DNA of 64,000 nucleotides from an uncultured Clostridia bacterium (GCA_934278925.1 CAKQWJ010000002.1:1-64000); one strand, 5' to 3'. Shown: positions 18,740-27,601, counted from the first letter of the stretch. Numbers and translations: made by a program. The notes: a model not told the origin generated them from the letters alone.

Positions 18740-19255
18740 ATGGGAGTATTAAAAGTAATTAAGAATCGCTTCTCGGTTCGGAAATTCAAAGATCAGCCGA
18801 TTGAACCGGAGAAACTGGAACGTATTCTGGAAGCGGCAAAGGCGGCACCGACGGCGAAGAATCTTCAGCCGCAGCGGATTTTTGTCTGCAAGAGCAAGAA
18901 GGCATTGGCGGCCATCGATTCTGCAACCAAGTGCAGATACGGAGCACCGACCGTTCTGGTGGTATGCTACGATCAGAACGAGGTATGGCACAATCCGTTT
19001 GATCCGACCATCGATTCGGGAGAAATCGATGCTTCCATCGTTGCAGATGAGATGATTTTGGCAGCATGGGAAGAGGGCATCGCATCCTGCTGGGTGGCAT
19101 ATTTCAACCCGAAGAAAATCAACAGCGGATTGAAGATTCAGGAGCACATTCGTCCGGTGGTATTGATTCCGATCGGTTATGCGGAAGATGGCGTGGAACC
19201 GGCTTTGAGACATATGGAGTCCAAGGATTTGGATGAAATCGTTCACGAGCTGTAG
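18740..19255 (+). CDS. nitroreductase-family flavoprotein
   Basis: A 171-residue FMN-dependent oxidoreductase-like protein. The family start RFSVRKFKDQPI, the AAKAAPTAKNLQP motif for flavin phosphate contact, and the C-terminal IPIGYAEDGV are all visible. It is shorter than typical NfsB-type enzymes and matches the compact clostridial group. The physiological substrate is unknown. GGGAGG lies before the ATG; a TACAAT at 18665-18670 may be the -10. The next gene starts 15 nt after the stop, so they probably share a transcript. Confidence 0.85.
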   Translation: MGVLKVIKNRFSVRKFKDQPIEPEKLERILEAAKAAPTAKNLQPQRIFVCKSKKALAAIDSATKCRYGAPTVLVVCYDQNEVWHNPFDPTIDSGEIDASIVADEMILAAWEEGIASCWVAYFNPKKINSGLKIQEHIRPVVLIPIGYAEDGVEPALRHMESKDLDEIVHEL

Positions 19256-19270
19256 AGAAAGGTGGTCGAT

Positions 19271-20521
19271 ATGAAGAAAAAGTATCGACAATGGGGAAAT
19301 GCGCTCATCCTATCCCTTATGCTCAGCCTGCTGAACCCGATGATGGCCTATGCGGATTCATCCGAATCCGATGAAAACCGCCAATCAGAGATTGCGGAAG
19401 CGGAAGAACAGGTGGAGACGACGAAGCGGGTGTATGAGATGGGCGGTATTGTTTTTCTGGATGAACGTATTCCAAACGAGAAATACCGATATGAAAATTG
19501 GATTGCACGACTGCGTAATTCCACGGATTCCAGAATGTCGGAGGCAGTGGATGAAGAGGAATTAATGAAGTCCTTTTCTTTTGACAACCTTCGAAAAATG
19601 GCAGATTTGTTGGATGAATACAATGAAATCCGTGCGAAAGATACCTGCTTCTCCGAAGAACGGTATCATCGGGCAATCGAAATCAGCCCGGAATTGGTAA
19701 TGTCTGCCACAATGTCTGCCATGATATCCTACCGAAATCCAAATGCGTACCACCCGTTGGCGGAAACAACGGACTCTGCATTGAACGAATTGAATTTTCT
19801 CACCGGGGAGAATTTGTCGTGGGGACAGAAAGATCCTTTTGAGGGATGGTATGCGGATGAGGCACCGCTGTACGATACGTACCGGAAGCTTTCAGATGCG
19901 GAGAAGAAATCCTATGATACGGAATCTTTTGGGCATTATATCAATGTTATGATGCCGGCATACGAAGGAAGTATCACCGGTTTCGGCATATACAAAGCTG
20001 ATAACGACGCTCCGAATTATGCCCAGCGGGTACGCCAATTTCCGAGAAACGACGGCAGTCCGTCCTACACCTCTGCGGAATGGCGGGATGAATTGAACCG
20101 CTATGAGGACGAACTGCAGAAATCGGTTCGGGATGCGGAGGCACGCCTGGATGAGTTGAAGTCCGGCGAAGAGATGTCCCCGCGGGGAATCAGTAACCCG
20201 GACAACAAGAAACCGGAGTCCAAGCCCGCAGCAGCATCGCCGACAAAACCCGGGAAATGCAAGATCTATTCCGTGAAAAGGGGAAAGAGAAAGCTGACGG
20301 TAAAGTGGAAAAAACCATCCGGCAACGGTCTACGGTATCAGATTGGAATCAAGCAAAAGGGGAAAAAATACAAATACTACAGAACTTCCGGGAAATCCAA
20401 GACGATTAAGAAGCTTAAATCTCGAAAGTATTATTACGTGCGAGTGCGCGCGTATCGGACGAGTCACGGCAAAAACTATTACGGCAAGTGGTCATCCGCG
20501 AAGAAGACAAAAATTAAATAG
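19271..20521 (+). CDS. secreted protein with C-terminal fibronectin III-like domain
   Basis: A 416-residue exported protein of unknown function. Signal peptide at about 1-26 (KKKYRQW, hydrophobic core, cut after AYA). The middle (30-300) is acidic and helical with no family I recognise; it ends in a charged coiled-coil-like stretch. A Lys-rich Fn3-like domain follows (about 325-416: KLTVKWKKPSG, YYVRVRAYRT, GKWSSAKKTKI), a common adhesion or spacer domain in clostridial secreted proteins. ATG 19271 with AGAAAGGTGG is preferred over GTG 19262. It follows the nitroreductase gene by 15 nt. Confidence 0.7.
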   Translation: MKKKYRQWGNALILSLMLSLLNPMMAYADSSESDENRQSEIAEAEEQVETTKRVYEMGGIVFLDERIPNEKYRYENWIARLRNSTDSRMSEAVDEEELMKSFSFDNLRKMADLLDEYNEIRAKDTCFSEERYHRAIEISPELVMSATMSAMISYRNPNAYHPLAETTDSALNELNFLTGENLSWGQKDPFEGWYADEAPLYDTYRKLSDAEKKSYDTESFGHYINVMMPAYEGSITGFGIYKADNDAPNYAQRVRQFPRNDGSPSYTSAEWRDELNRYEDELQKSVRDAEARLDELKSGEEMSPRGISNPDNKKPESKPAAASPTKPGKCKIYSVKRGKRKLTVKWKKPSGNGLRYQIGIKQKGKKYKYYRTSGKSKTIKKLKSRKYYYVRVRAYRTSHGKNYYGKWSSAKKTKIK

Positions 20522-20555
20522 TATAAATATTGGCGCTTGAGAAAAGGAGGATGTT

Positions 20556-21011
20556 ATGGTTTCAGAAATGAAGATGGATGATTTAAGAGAGAAAGCGATA
20601 GGCGCATTTACCGGAGGGTACATGTGTTCGGAGACGCTGGTGTACATTCTGAATAAATACTATGATCTGGGTATTTCGGAAGATGCCATCGCCATGAGTA
20701 CCGGCTTCCCGTTCGGATTCGGAGACGGCGGAAATGTGTGCGGCGCCGTTGCAGGGGCCACCATGTGCCTGGGCAAGGTATTCGGACGAACTGTCCCGGG
20801 AGATCCGAAGTTCCGAAAATGTTGCGATTTGGTACGGGAATTAAACGATGATGTCATCGAGAAATACGAAACCGCCATCTGTCCGACCTTGATTCAGGAC
20901 TACGAGTTCAAAGACCCGGAACGGAAAAAGCACTGCATTGGCATCGTTCTTGCGGTAGTGGATTCCTTCGCTAAGATTATGGAACGGGAATGCGGCGTGA
21001 AAAGGGTATAA
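20556..21011 (+). CDS. C_GCAxxG_C_C family redox-type protein
   Basis: A 151-residue protein with the spaced cysteine pattern of the C_GCAxxG_C_C family: Cys24 (GYMCSET), a CGAVAGA motif near 62-68, Cys-Cys in FRKCCDLV and single Cys in AICPTL and KKHCIG. Members are thought to bind a metal or act as redox proteins; the reaction is not known. AAAGGAGG lies upstream of ATG 20556. It may be cotranscribed with the secreted protein 34 nt upstream. Confidence 0.75.
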   Translation: MVSEMKMDDLREKAIGAFTGGYMCSETLVYILNKYYDLGISEDAIAMSTGFPFGFGDGGNVCGAVAGATMCLGKVFGRTVPGDPKFRKCCDLVRELNDDVIEKYETAICPTLIQDYEFKDPERKKHCIGIVLAVVDSFAKIMERECGVKRV

Positions 21012-21042
21012 CACACCAAATTAACCGATAAAAATTATTCGA

Positions 21043-21073
21043 AAAGGCATCGGCAAACTCTGCCGGTGCCTTT
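21043..21073 (+). terminator. possible terminator hairpin
   Basis: AAAGGCA-T-CGGCA pairs with TGCCG-G-TGCCTTT around AACTC. The stem is good, but only three T follow, so termination may be weak. Confidence 0.45.
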
Positions 21074-21079
21074 GCTATT

Positions 21080-21105
21080 GCGGAGTTTCCGCACTGTGGT
21101 ATAAT
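21080..21105 (+). promoter_or_regulatory. promoter of the 21120 gene
   Basis: TTGCGG (21078-21083), 16 bp, TATAAT (21100-21105). Transcription would start about 8 nt before the ATG at 21120, leaving almost no leader. Confidence 0.6.
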
Positions 21106-21119
21106 AAAAAGATATTTTT

Positions 21120-22292
21120 ATGCGCTTCGGAAAGGAGGAAACCAGGACGGCATTGAAAAAGAAATTTCACGGTTTTAAATCGAAAATCACCGCCGGATTT
21201 CACTCTTTGTCTCGCCGACAGCGGCGGCTGATAATCCTGGACGTGCTGCTGATTGCTCTGGTGGCAGCCTTCTACGTTCTTTTCTTCGTCCCCCGTGACG
21301 GAACGGCCATGTTTCAGATGGCGGCCCAGCGCTCCCGGCGAATTACATCCTGCGTGCAGGACATGACCCTAAAGACCGAGCTGGAGATTTCATCCAAGGA
21401 CATCGCGTTCTCACAAAAAAAGAAATCCGCCGCGGAGAAGTGTCCCGTTCAGATCCTCGTCAAAATGAAGCAAGGGGAAGGCGGAGCGAAAATCAACCGA
21501 ACCACCAAGGTGACCCTGAACGGAAAAACATCTTCCTTCAAGACGCTGAGCTATTACGATGCGAAAAAGAAAACTCTGTATTCTCGGAAGAGTTCCGGGT
21601 GGAACCGGAAGGAAAATCAGTCAAACGAAGTGCGGGACGTTCAAACTCTTTTGAAGCTAAACGAAAGCGTTTTGCAGAACAGCGCTTTTGCAAAGACCGA
21701 CCGGGGATACGAAGTGAGAATTCCCGCAGCGCAAGTGGGCGTGAGCCCCATCACTTCGCTGCTGAGGGATGATGCGAACACCAAAATCACCGGAGGGGAG
21801 TTCTGCTACGTGTTCGGCAAATTCTCCCATCGTTTGACGCAAATTGATGGGGACAACCTGACGGTTCAGAGAAACGGAAAAAAATCCGAAACCTGCACCG
21901 TTCACATAAAGTTCACGGATTATAATAATGTGAAAGCGAAGGATTGGAAGGTTCCGGAGAAAATCCGCAAGAGTGCGGAGGCGCCGGCGAAAGATACGAA
22001 AAAAGCGAAGTCTTATCTGCTGTCTCAGGAGGAGCTGAAGAAGGACGAACGGGATTGCTATGTGGTGGGAGAAGATCTTCCCGCCGGAAAGTACATCACG
22101 GGAAAGCGCACCGGAGAGGGAATCATTACCTGCCTCCGCCATTCCGATGCCAAGGTGCGCTTCGAATACCACTGCGGATACGGCTACTATGCGGTAGATA
22201 ATTACAAAAGAGGAAGGGAGGTGACCCTGGAGAATGGAGATCGGATTATGTTATCCGGAAAGAAACTGTCCGTCCGGTTCCGGAAAAAGTAA
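21120..22292 (+). CDS. membrane-anchored protein of unknown function
   Basis: A 390-residue protein with one transmembrane helix (about residues 38-57, LIILDVLLIALVAAFYVLFF) after a basic N-terminus, so the rest is probably outside the cell. The outer part is Lys-rich and beta-like, and its C-terminal 85 residues (VVGEDLPAGKYI...) resemble small beta-domains of clostridial exported proteins. No family is clear to me. Start: ATG 21120 would give a near-leaderless mRNA; TTG 21153 has AAAGGAGG at 21131-21138 but 14 nt away. It overlaps the next gene by 59 nt. Confidence 0.6.
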   Translation: MRFGKEETRTALKKKFHGFKSKITAGFHSLSRRQRRLIILDVLLIALVAAFYVLFFVPRDGTAMFQMAAQRSRRITSCVQDMTLKTELEISSKDIAFSQKKKSAAEKCPVQILVKMKQGEGGAKINRTTKVTLNGKTSSFKTLSYYDAKKKTLYSRKSSGWNRKENQSNEVRDVQTLLKLNESVLQNSAFAKTDRGYEVRIPAAQVGVSPITSLLRDDANTKITGGEFCYVFGKFSHRLTQIDGDNLTVQRNGKKSETCTVHIKFTDYNNVKAKDWKVPEKIRKSAEAPAKDTKKAKSYLLSQEELKKDERDCYVVGEDLPAGKYITGKRTGEGIITCLRHSDAKVRFEYHCGYGYYAVDNYKRGREVTLENGDRIMLSGKKLSVRFRKK

Positions 22293-23454
22293 AAAAACGC
22301 ATCGCCGGAAGCTTCGGGGTGCCGCCATCGTTTTTTTAGGGATGATACTCCTTCTCTCCGGCCGAAAGGCCTACGGTGCGGAAGTGATTCACCAAAGCGG
22401 GATGGCGCTTCAGCCCTATGATACGTCGATATACGATACGGTGAATAACGCCAACGAGACCATGACCGGGTACGGGCACGCCTATACTGACAGCCAAGAG
22501 CTGAATTCCGTTTCCGGCCCCTCCATGCAATTCCGGTCGCTGCTGTACACGGAGATTCCGAACCCTCAGAGCATTGCCGTTTCGCCGGACGGGAAGACGG
22601 CCTGGGTGATGTCCTCTTATAAGAGCGGGAGCGATAATTCCAGGACCGGACGGATTTACCGCATCGATCTGTCCCGCTTCTGGAAAAAGAAGGCCGCCGG
22701 GTCCAAGGATACCGGGGCGATAAAAGCAGGACCGGAGATTGTCACCGGTCACGGGCAGACGCTGGCATACAACCCGAAGAGTCATGAGCTTTGGTATGTG
22801 CGGGAAACAAAGGTGCTCAACACCACACTGGTGCGGGTGAATCCCAAAACCATGGAGGTGGAGAAGGAAATTCATTTCCGCTTCGGTTCCACCATCGTCT
22901 TTCCGCCGACCTTTACCTTTGATAAGGATGGCAACTGCTGGACGTATACCCGAAGCACCGGCAGCAACTGGGTGTCTGCGGGAACCATTCGCTTCTACAA
23001 GGGGCGGATTCAGGGAAATCGCGTGACCTTCCGCATGATTAACCAGGGCCTTCGGTATCCGCCGGGAAACCTCTGCCAGACTTTTGGATACAACCCGGTG
23101 AACGACAGACTGTATGTGGTGGCAGACGGAGAAATGCTCACGGTACCGGCGGGCAAGCTGAGCCGGCATCGGGTGACGCCGGCGGATGTGCAGTGCATCA
23201 AATTCGGCGGCTGTCGGGAATTCGAAGGGCTTGCTTTTACGGAAACCGGATGTGCGTATTTTGTGACCAATAAGCCGTCGGAAATCATGCGGGACCGGGT
23301 CAGCTACAACAAAGCGCTGAAGCTGGAGACTAAATACAAGCGGGCGAAAAAGAATTATGCCCGAGACCGAAGGGCGATGAAGAAAGAGAAAGAAGAGCAG
23401 GCTCAGAACATTACCATGGAAAAAATCGGAAAACAACTAGAGGATGGCCTCTAA
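22234..23454 (+). CDS. secreted beta-propeller-like protein of unknown function
   Basis: A 406-residue exported protein. A long basic N-terminus precedes a hydrophobic segment (about 30-48, GAAIVFLGMILLLSG) that looks like a signal peptide. The middle has repeated SPDGKTAWV, YNPKSHELWYV, FDKDGNCWTYT and YNPVNDRLYVV strands like NHL or YVTN-type propeller blades. The C-terminus is a Lys/Glu-rich coil. GGGAGGTGA lies about 12 nt before the ATG. The start sits inside the upstream membrane-protein gene (59-nt overlap), so the two are probably translated together. Ligand unknown. Confidence 0.6.
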   Translation: MEIGLCYPERNCPSGSGKSKKTHRRKLRGAAIVFLGMILLLSGRKAYGAEVIHQSGMALQPYDTSIYDTVNNANETMTGYGHAYTDSQELNSVSGPSMQFRSLLYTEIPNPQSIAVSPDGKTAWVMSSYKSGSDNSRTGRIYRIDLSRFWKKKAAGSKDTGAIKAGPEIVTGHGQTLAYNPKSHELWYVRETKVLNTTLVRVNPKTMEVEKEIHFRFGSTIVFPPTFTFDKDGNCWTYTRSTGSNWVSAGTIRFYKGRIQGNRVTFRMINQGLRYPPGNLCQTFGYNPVNDRLYVVADGEMLTVPAGKLSRHRVTPADVQCIKFGGCREFEGLAFTETGCAYFVTNKPSEIMRDRVSYNKALKLETKYKRAKKNYARDRRAMKKEKEEQAQNITMEKIGKQLEDGL

Positions 23455-23478
23455 TGAGTGTTTATTTCTGAGATTTTG

Positions 23479-23487
23479 TGTTATAAT
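23479..23487 (+). promoter_or_regulatory. fba promoter, extended -10
   Basis: TGTTATAAT gives a TGn plus perfect TATAAT at 23482-23487; the -35 (TTTATT, 23461-23466) is weak. Confidence 0.6.
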
Positions 23488-23549
23488 GGCGGAAGCATGA
23501 AAAGTTATTTTCACATAATTAACCAATAGGTTGAATGGGAGGTATTAAT

Positions 23550-24491
23550 ATGGCACTTGTTACGACCACTGAAATGTTCCGAAAGGCGTATGACGGTGGA
23601 TATGCAATTGGCGCGTTTAATGTAAATAATATGGAGATTGTTCAGGCAATCACGGAAGCCTGCAAGAAGGAGAATTCTCCGGTAATTCTTCAGGTATCCA
23701 GAGGCGCAAGATCTTATGCAAACCACACATATCTGATGAAGCTGGTGGAAGCGGCAGTGAAGGAATGCCCGGATATTCCAATTGCACTTCACCTGGATCA
23801 CGGTCCGGATTTCGAAACCTGCAAATCCTGCATCGATGGCGGATTCACTTCCGTAATGATTGACGCTTCGTCGAAACCTTTCGAAGAGAACATCGCGATT
23901 ACGAAAGAGGTAGTGGACTACGCTCACAAATACGGCGTTGTGGTAGAGGCAGAACTGGGCACTTTGGCAGGCATTGAAGACGAAGTAAAAGTATCTGCGG
24001 AAGAGTCTTCTTACACCCGCCCGGAAGAGGTAGAAGAATTCGTCACCCGTACCGGATGTGATTCTTTGGCCATTGCCATCGGCACCAGCCACGGCGCATA
24101 CAAGTTCAAGCCGGGTACGAACCCGCAGCTGCGTTTTGACGTGCTTCACGAATGCGAGAAGAGACTGCCGGGATTCCCAATCGTTCTTCACGGCGCATCC
24201 TCCGTACCGCAGGAATACGTACAGATGATTAACGAATACGGCGGAAACATGCCGGGCGCACTGGGCGTACCGGAAGACCAGCTGAGAGAAGCGGCTCGCT
24301 CCGCAGTGTGCAAGATCAACATCGATTCCGACATCCGTCTGGCCATGACCGGAACCGTTCGGAAATATCTGACCGAGAATCCGGCGGATTTCGATCCGAG
24401 AAAGTATCTGAAGGCGGGAAGAGATGCTATCGAGGCGATGGTACGTCATAAGATTGTTGACGTTCTGGGTTCCTCCGGCAAAGCGGAATAG
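23550..24491 (+). CDS. fba: class II fructose-bisphosphate aldolase
   Basis: A 313-residue zinc-dependent aldolase of glycolysis and gluconeogenesis. The metal ligands are visible in LHLDHG (the His-Asp-His region near residue 81), the EAELG motif, GTSHG and VLHGASS. The start is ATG 23550 with GGGAGG at 23538-23543; an upstream in-frame ATG at 23535 overlaps that site and is unlikely. Tagatose-bisphosphate aldolases are close relatives, but the length and motifs favour Fba. Ended by a strong terminator. Confidence 0.95.
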   Translation: MALVTTTEMFRKAYDGGYAIGAFNVNNMEIVQAITEACKKENSPVILQVSRGARSYANHTYLMKLVEAAVKECPDIPIALHLDHGPDFETCKSCIDGGFTSVMIDASSKPFEENIAITKEVVDYAHKYGVVVEAELGTLAGIEDEVKVSAEESSYTRPEEVEEFVTRTGCDSLAIAIGTSHGAYKFKPGTNPQLRFDVLHECEKRLPGFPIVLHGASSVPQEYVQMINEYGGNMPGALGVPEDQLREAARSAVCKINIDSDIRLAMTGTVRKYLTENPADFDPRKYLKAGRDAIEAMVRHKIVDVLGSSGKAE

Positions 24492-24526
24492 GAAGCGAAG
24501 CTCTTCGGACAGAAAAATGTGAATTC

Positions 24527-24576
24527 AAAAAGCTGCAGGCATCCGGGTACATATCACCGATGCGCTGCAGCTTTTT
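24527..24576. terminator. bidirectional terminator between fba and the thioesterase gene
   Basis: AAAAAGCTGCAG (24527-24538) pairs with CTGCAGCTTTTT (24565-24576), with inner pairing GCATC/GATGC. Confidence 0.9.
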
Positions 24577-24582
24577 CATTAC

Positions 24583-24972
24583 TTATTTCTCCAGTTTCTG
24601 TCGGCACTTCGCAAAGAATTTCTCGTTGTCGATGACGAAACGTTCGTGGGTTCCCTCTCCAATTACTTCTTTTTCATCCTGCGCCTTTACGGTAAAGACA
24701 ATGCGGCGGCGGTCCACCTCCGTAACTTCGGCGGTGCAGGTGACTTCCATGCCCACCGGTGTAGCGGCCAGATGACGCACATCAATTCGGGTTCCCACGG
24801 TTCCCTGACCGTCCTCCAGAAGTCTCTGCACCGCCTCTTGAGCGGTTCCTTCCATCAGCGCAATCATAGATGGGGTGGCCAGCACCTCCAGCGCACCGCT
24901 TCCCATCGCTGCGGCGGTCATCTCCGGGGTGACCGTAATCTTTTTTTGGCAAGTAATTCCCGTTTGAATCAT
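24583..24972 (-). CDS. FlK-like hot-dog thioesterase
   Basis: A 129-residue hot-dog protein related to fluoroacetyl-CoA thioesterase FlK. The likely catalytic set Thr (ATPS), Glu (MEGTA) and His (DVRHLAATP) is conserved in the right order, so a small acyl-CoA is the likely substrate. Most bacterial relatives do not act on fluoroacetate. Reverse strand, alone, sharing a terminator with fba. GAGG precedes the ATG. Confidence 0.8.
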   Translation of the reverse strand: MIQTGITCQKKITVTPEMTAAAMGSGALEVLATPSMIALMEGTAQEAVQRLLEDGQGTVGTRIDVRHLAATPVGMEVTCTAEVTEVDRRRIVFTVKAQDEKEVIGEGTHERFVIDNEKFFAKCRQKLEK

Positions 24973-25058
24973 AATTTACCTCGTGTTTCTGAAATGTTTA
25001 AGTTTAATTTATAGTTTGGCTCCTATAATTATGACACCGAACACGTGAGAACGCAATC

Positions 25059-25112
25059 TTGACATTCGCACATATGAATGGTATCGTGAAGTTTGCGTGT
25101 ATAATGCGAATG
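25059..25112 (+). promoter_or_regulatory. promoter region of the M18 aminopeptidase gene
   Basis: TTGACA (25059-25064) and TATAAT (25100-25105) are both perfect hexamers but lie 35 bp apart, too far to pair. TTGACA may pair with TATCGT at 25082-25087 (17 bp). CATTCGC (25063-25069) and GCGAATG (25106-25112) form an inverted repeat across the region. Confidence 0.4.
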
Positions 25113-25145
25113 AAAGATTCATATTATAGAAAGGTTTATGGGTAT

Positions 25146-26555
25146 ATGCAGAAAGAAGTTTTATGGAATCGATATTCTCCGGAACAGGAGAAGGAAATGG
25201 CTTCAGTGTGCAGTCGGTATATGACTTGCTTGGATGAAGGTAAGACGGAGCGGGAGAGCGCCCGCTTGACTGTTTCCATGGCGGAAGAACAGGGATATCG
25301 GAACCTCCGGGAGCTGGTGGAGCAGGGAGAAGCCCTGAAAGCCGGAGACAAGGTGTACTATATGTACAACGAGAAGCTGATCGTTCTGTATCATATCGGC
25401 AAGGAGTCCATGGAAGCCGGAATGAATATTCTGGGTGCGCACATCGATTCTCCGAGAATGGACGTGAAGCAGAATCCGCTGTACGAGAACGGTGGATTTG
25501 CTTATCTGGACACTCATTATTACGGCGGCATCAAGAAATACCAGTGGGTGACGCTTCCTCTGGCGATTCACGGGGTTGTGGTTCGGAAGGACGGCAGCCG
25601 GGTGAACATTTCTGTGGGCGAGAAGGATACGGATCCGGTATTTACCGTTTCGGATCTGCTGATTCACCTGTCCAGAGAACAGCTGACGAAAACCGCATCG
25701 AAGGTAGTGGAGGGGGAATCTCTGGATATTCTGGTTGGAAGCATCCCGCAAGGAGCGGCGGACAGCGAAGAAGAAAAGAAAGAGAAGAAAGACACCATCA
25801 CCGCGAACATCTGCCGGATTCTGAAAGAAGAGTACGATTTCGAGGAAGAGGATTTCATTTCTGCGGAATTAGAAGTGGTGCCGGCGGGCAAAGCCAGAGA
25901 GTTGGGGTTTGACCGAAGCATGATTATCGGATACGGACAGGACGACCGTATCTGTGCATTTACATCTCTGATGGCGTTCCTGGATGAAGGGGAGACACCG
26001 AAACGCACCTCCTGCTGCATTTTGGTAGATAAAGAAGAAATCGGCAGCGTGGGTGCCAGCGGCATGCACTCTCGAATCTTTGAGAATGCGACGGCAGAGG
26101 TGCTTCATCTTCTGGGACATACGGACAGCATCTCCCTTCGCCGTACACTTCAGAACTCCAAGATGCTTTCATCCGATGTGAGCGCTGCGTACGATCCGCT
26201 GTATGCTTCCGTGTTTGAAACGAAGAATGCGGCCTATATGGGCAAGGGACCGGCATTCAACAAGTTCACCGGATCCGGCGGAAAGGGTAATTCCAGTGAT
26301 GCCAATCCGGAATACATTGCGGAAATTCGCCGGGTGCTGGGGGATGCGGATGTTCAATTCCAGACGGCGGAAATGGGTAAGGTGGATGCCGGCGGCGGCG
26401 GAACCATCGCCTATATCATGGCCAACTACGGCATGGAAGTCATCGACTGCGGAGTTGCCATCCTGTGCATGCATTCCCCGTGGGAAGTTTCCAGCAAAGC
26501 GGATGTCTACGAGACCTACCGCTGCTACAGAGCGTTCCTGACCCATATGGAATAA
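25146..26555 (+). CDS. apeA: M18-family aminopeptidase
   Basis: A 469-residue dinuclear-zinc exopeptidase that trims N-terminal residues (acidic or neutral) from peptides in the cytoplasm. Metal-binding motifs in order: GAHIDSPRMD, VDKEEIGSVGASG, DANPEY and the C-terminal CMHSPWEV. The length is normal for the family. The start is placed at ATG 25146 (MQKEVLWNRYS), which has AAAGG upstream; the frame runs back to 25059, but that part lies in the promoter region. Probably monocistronic. Confidence 0.88.
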   Translation: MQKEVLWNRYSPEQEKEMASVCSRYMTCLDEGKTERESARLTVSMAEEQGYRNLRELVEQGEALKAGDKVYYMYNEKLIVLYHIGKESMEAGMNILGAHIDSPRMDVKQNPLYENGGFAYLDTHYYGGIKKYQWVTLPLAIHGVVVRKDGSRVNISVGEKDTDPVFTVSDLLIHLSREQLTKTASKVVEGESLDILVGSIPQGAADSEEEKKEKKDTITANICRILKEEYDFEEEDFISAELEVVPAGKARELGFDRSMIIGYGQDDRICAFTSLMAFLDEGETPKRTSCCILVDKEEIGSVGASGMHSRIFENATAEVLHLLGHTDSISLRRTLQNSKMLSSDVSAAYDPLYASVFETKNAAYMGKGPAFNKFTGSGGKGNSSDANPEYIAEIRRVLGDADVQFQTAEMGKVDAGGGGTIAYIMANYGMEVIDCGVAILCMHSPWEVSSKADVYETYRCYRAFLTHME

Positions 26556-26595
26556 CCGGAAACGCTCGCACATCATTTACGAAATATCGGCCCAA

Positions 26596-26623
26596 TTGGC
26601 GGTATTGATACATTAATTATATT
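26596..26623 (+). promoter_or_regulatory. promoter of the 26654 gene
   Basis: TTGGCG (26596-26601), 16 bp, TATATT (26618-26623). Confidence 0.45.
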
Positions 26624-26653
26624 TTTATGAAAATAGAAAGAGGACTGAATTCA

Positions 26654-27139
26654 ATGGAAAAGAAACTGCTTAAGAAATCCAAATTCGCTATCGCACTGTA
26701 TGTAATCTCCGGACTGCTGACGTTGTACACCGTGTACATGCTGTACAGCACGATTACCTACCTGACCAACTACTTCTCACAGTACGGCACATCCTTCATG
26801 TCCAACTTTGGTACCGCTATCGGTTATATCCTGACCCAGTGCCTGGTATATCTGGTATACGCGATTCTGGTATTTGCGGCGGCAAAGATTTACAATGAAG
26901 TGAGGAAGGCAAATCCGGACAACTATCTTTCCGAGGCAGAGTCCAAGGCCATCCTGAGAGCGAAGGAAGCGAAGAAGATTGCAAAGGCGGAGAAGAAGGC
27001 TGCAAAAGCAAGTGTAAAGGAAACAAAGGCAACCGAAGAGAAAGAGGAAGCAGCGGAAGAGCTGAAGGAAGCGGAAGAGACAGAAGTGAAAGAAGAGGCT
27101 GCTCCGGAAGAAGAGTCGAAAGAAGAATCTGAAAAGTAA
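26654..27139 (+). CDS. small membrane protein with a charged C-terminal tail
   Basis: A 161-residue protein with two transmembrane helices (about 15-36 and 57-80 of the protein) and a long Lys/Glu/Ala-rich cytoplasmic or exposed coil from about residue 95 to the end. I do not recognise a family. The tail is low-complexity and may be length-variable. AAAGAGGA lies before ATG 26654, which is preferred over ATG 26627. Monocistronic, with its own promoter and terminator. Confidence 0.6.
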   Translation: MEKKLLKKSKFAIALYVISGLLTLYTVYMLYSTITYLTNYFSQYGTSFMSNFGTAIGYILTQCLVYLVYAILVFAAAKIYNEVRKANPDNYLSEAESKAILRAKEAKKIAKAEKKAAKASVKETKATEEKEEAAEELKEAEETEVKEEAAPEEESKEESEK

Positions 27140-27184
27140 TTAGTTGTTTTTCTAAATACAATTTAAGACAAAAAATTAAGTGTG

Positions 27185-27220
27185 AAAAAGCGGTTGAAAA
27201 CATTTACCGCTTTTTCTTTT
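27185..27220 (+). terminator. intrinsic terminator
   Basis: AAAAAGCGGT pairs with ACCGCTTTTT around an 11-nt loop, followed by more T. Confidence 0.85.
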
Positions 27221-27291
27221 ATTTTAAAGGGAAAAACGATGTTTTAAAATTATTTTATCCAAAAAATTTTAAAAATCTAAGGAATTAGTAC

Positions 27292-27322
27292 TTGATTTTT
27301 AAAATGGGGGGGGGGGTATAAT
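27292..27322 (+). promoter_or_regulatory. promoter with an 11-G tract in the spacer
   Basis: TTGATT (27292-27297) and a perfect TATAAT (27317-27322) are separated by 19 bp, of which the last 11 (27306-27316) are all G. Loss of two G would give the optimal 17-bp spacing. Promoter-spacer homopolymers are a known basis of phase-variable expression. Confidence 0.7.
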
Positions 27323-27356
27323 AGAAATAAAGTTATTTGATAATGGGGGTGTAGCT

Positions 27357-27584
27357 ATGGGGGATTTACCACACATCAATGTAGATGCTACCGGGAAGCA
27401 GTTAAAGCGAATTCGAAAAGAGCACAACTTTTCGGTTCAGGACATTCAGCATCAGATTGGGTTGATTTCGGCTCAGGCGATATATAAATGGGAGCGGGGC
27501 CAGGCACTGCCTTCGCTGGACAATATCGTAATCCTAGCGAAATTGTACAAAGTCACTCTAGACGACTTGCTGGTAATCGAATAG
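27357..27584 (+). CDS. small XRE-family helix-turn-helix regulator
   Basis: A 75-residue DNA-binding protein that is essentially one HTH_3 domain: TGKQLKRIRKEHNFSVQDIQHQIG, then the recognition helix SAQAIYKWERGQALPSLDNIVILA and the usual end LYKVTLDDLL. ATG 27357 with GGGGGTG upstream. Its promoter carries a G11 tract, so its expression may switch. Targets are unknown; it is followed by a terminator and stands alone. Confidence 0.85.
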   Translation: MGDLPHINVDATGKQLKRIRKEHNFSVQDIQHQIGLISAQAIYKWERGQALPSLDNIVILAKLYKVTLDDLLVIE

Positions 27585-27601
27585 TTAATTCAACGGTTGG
27601 G

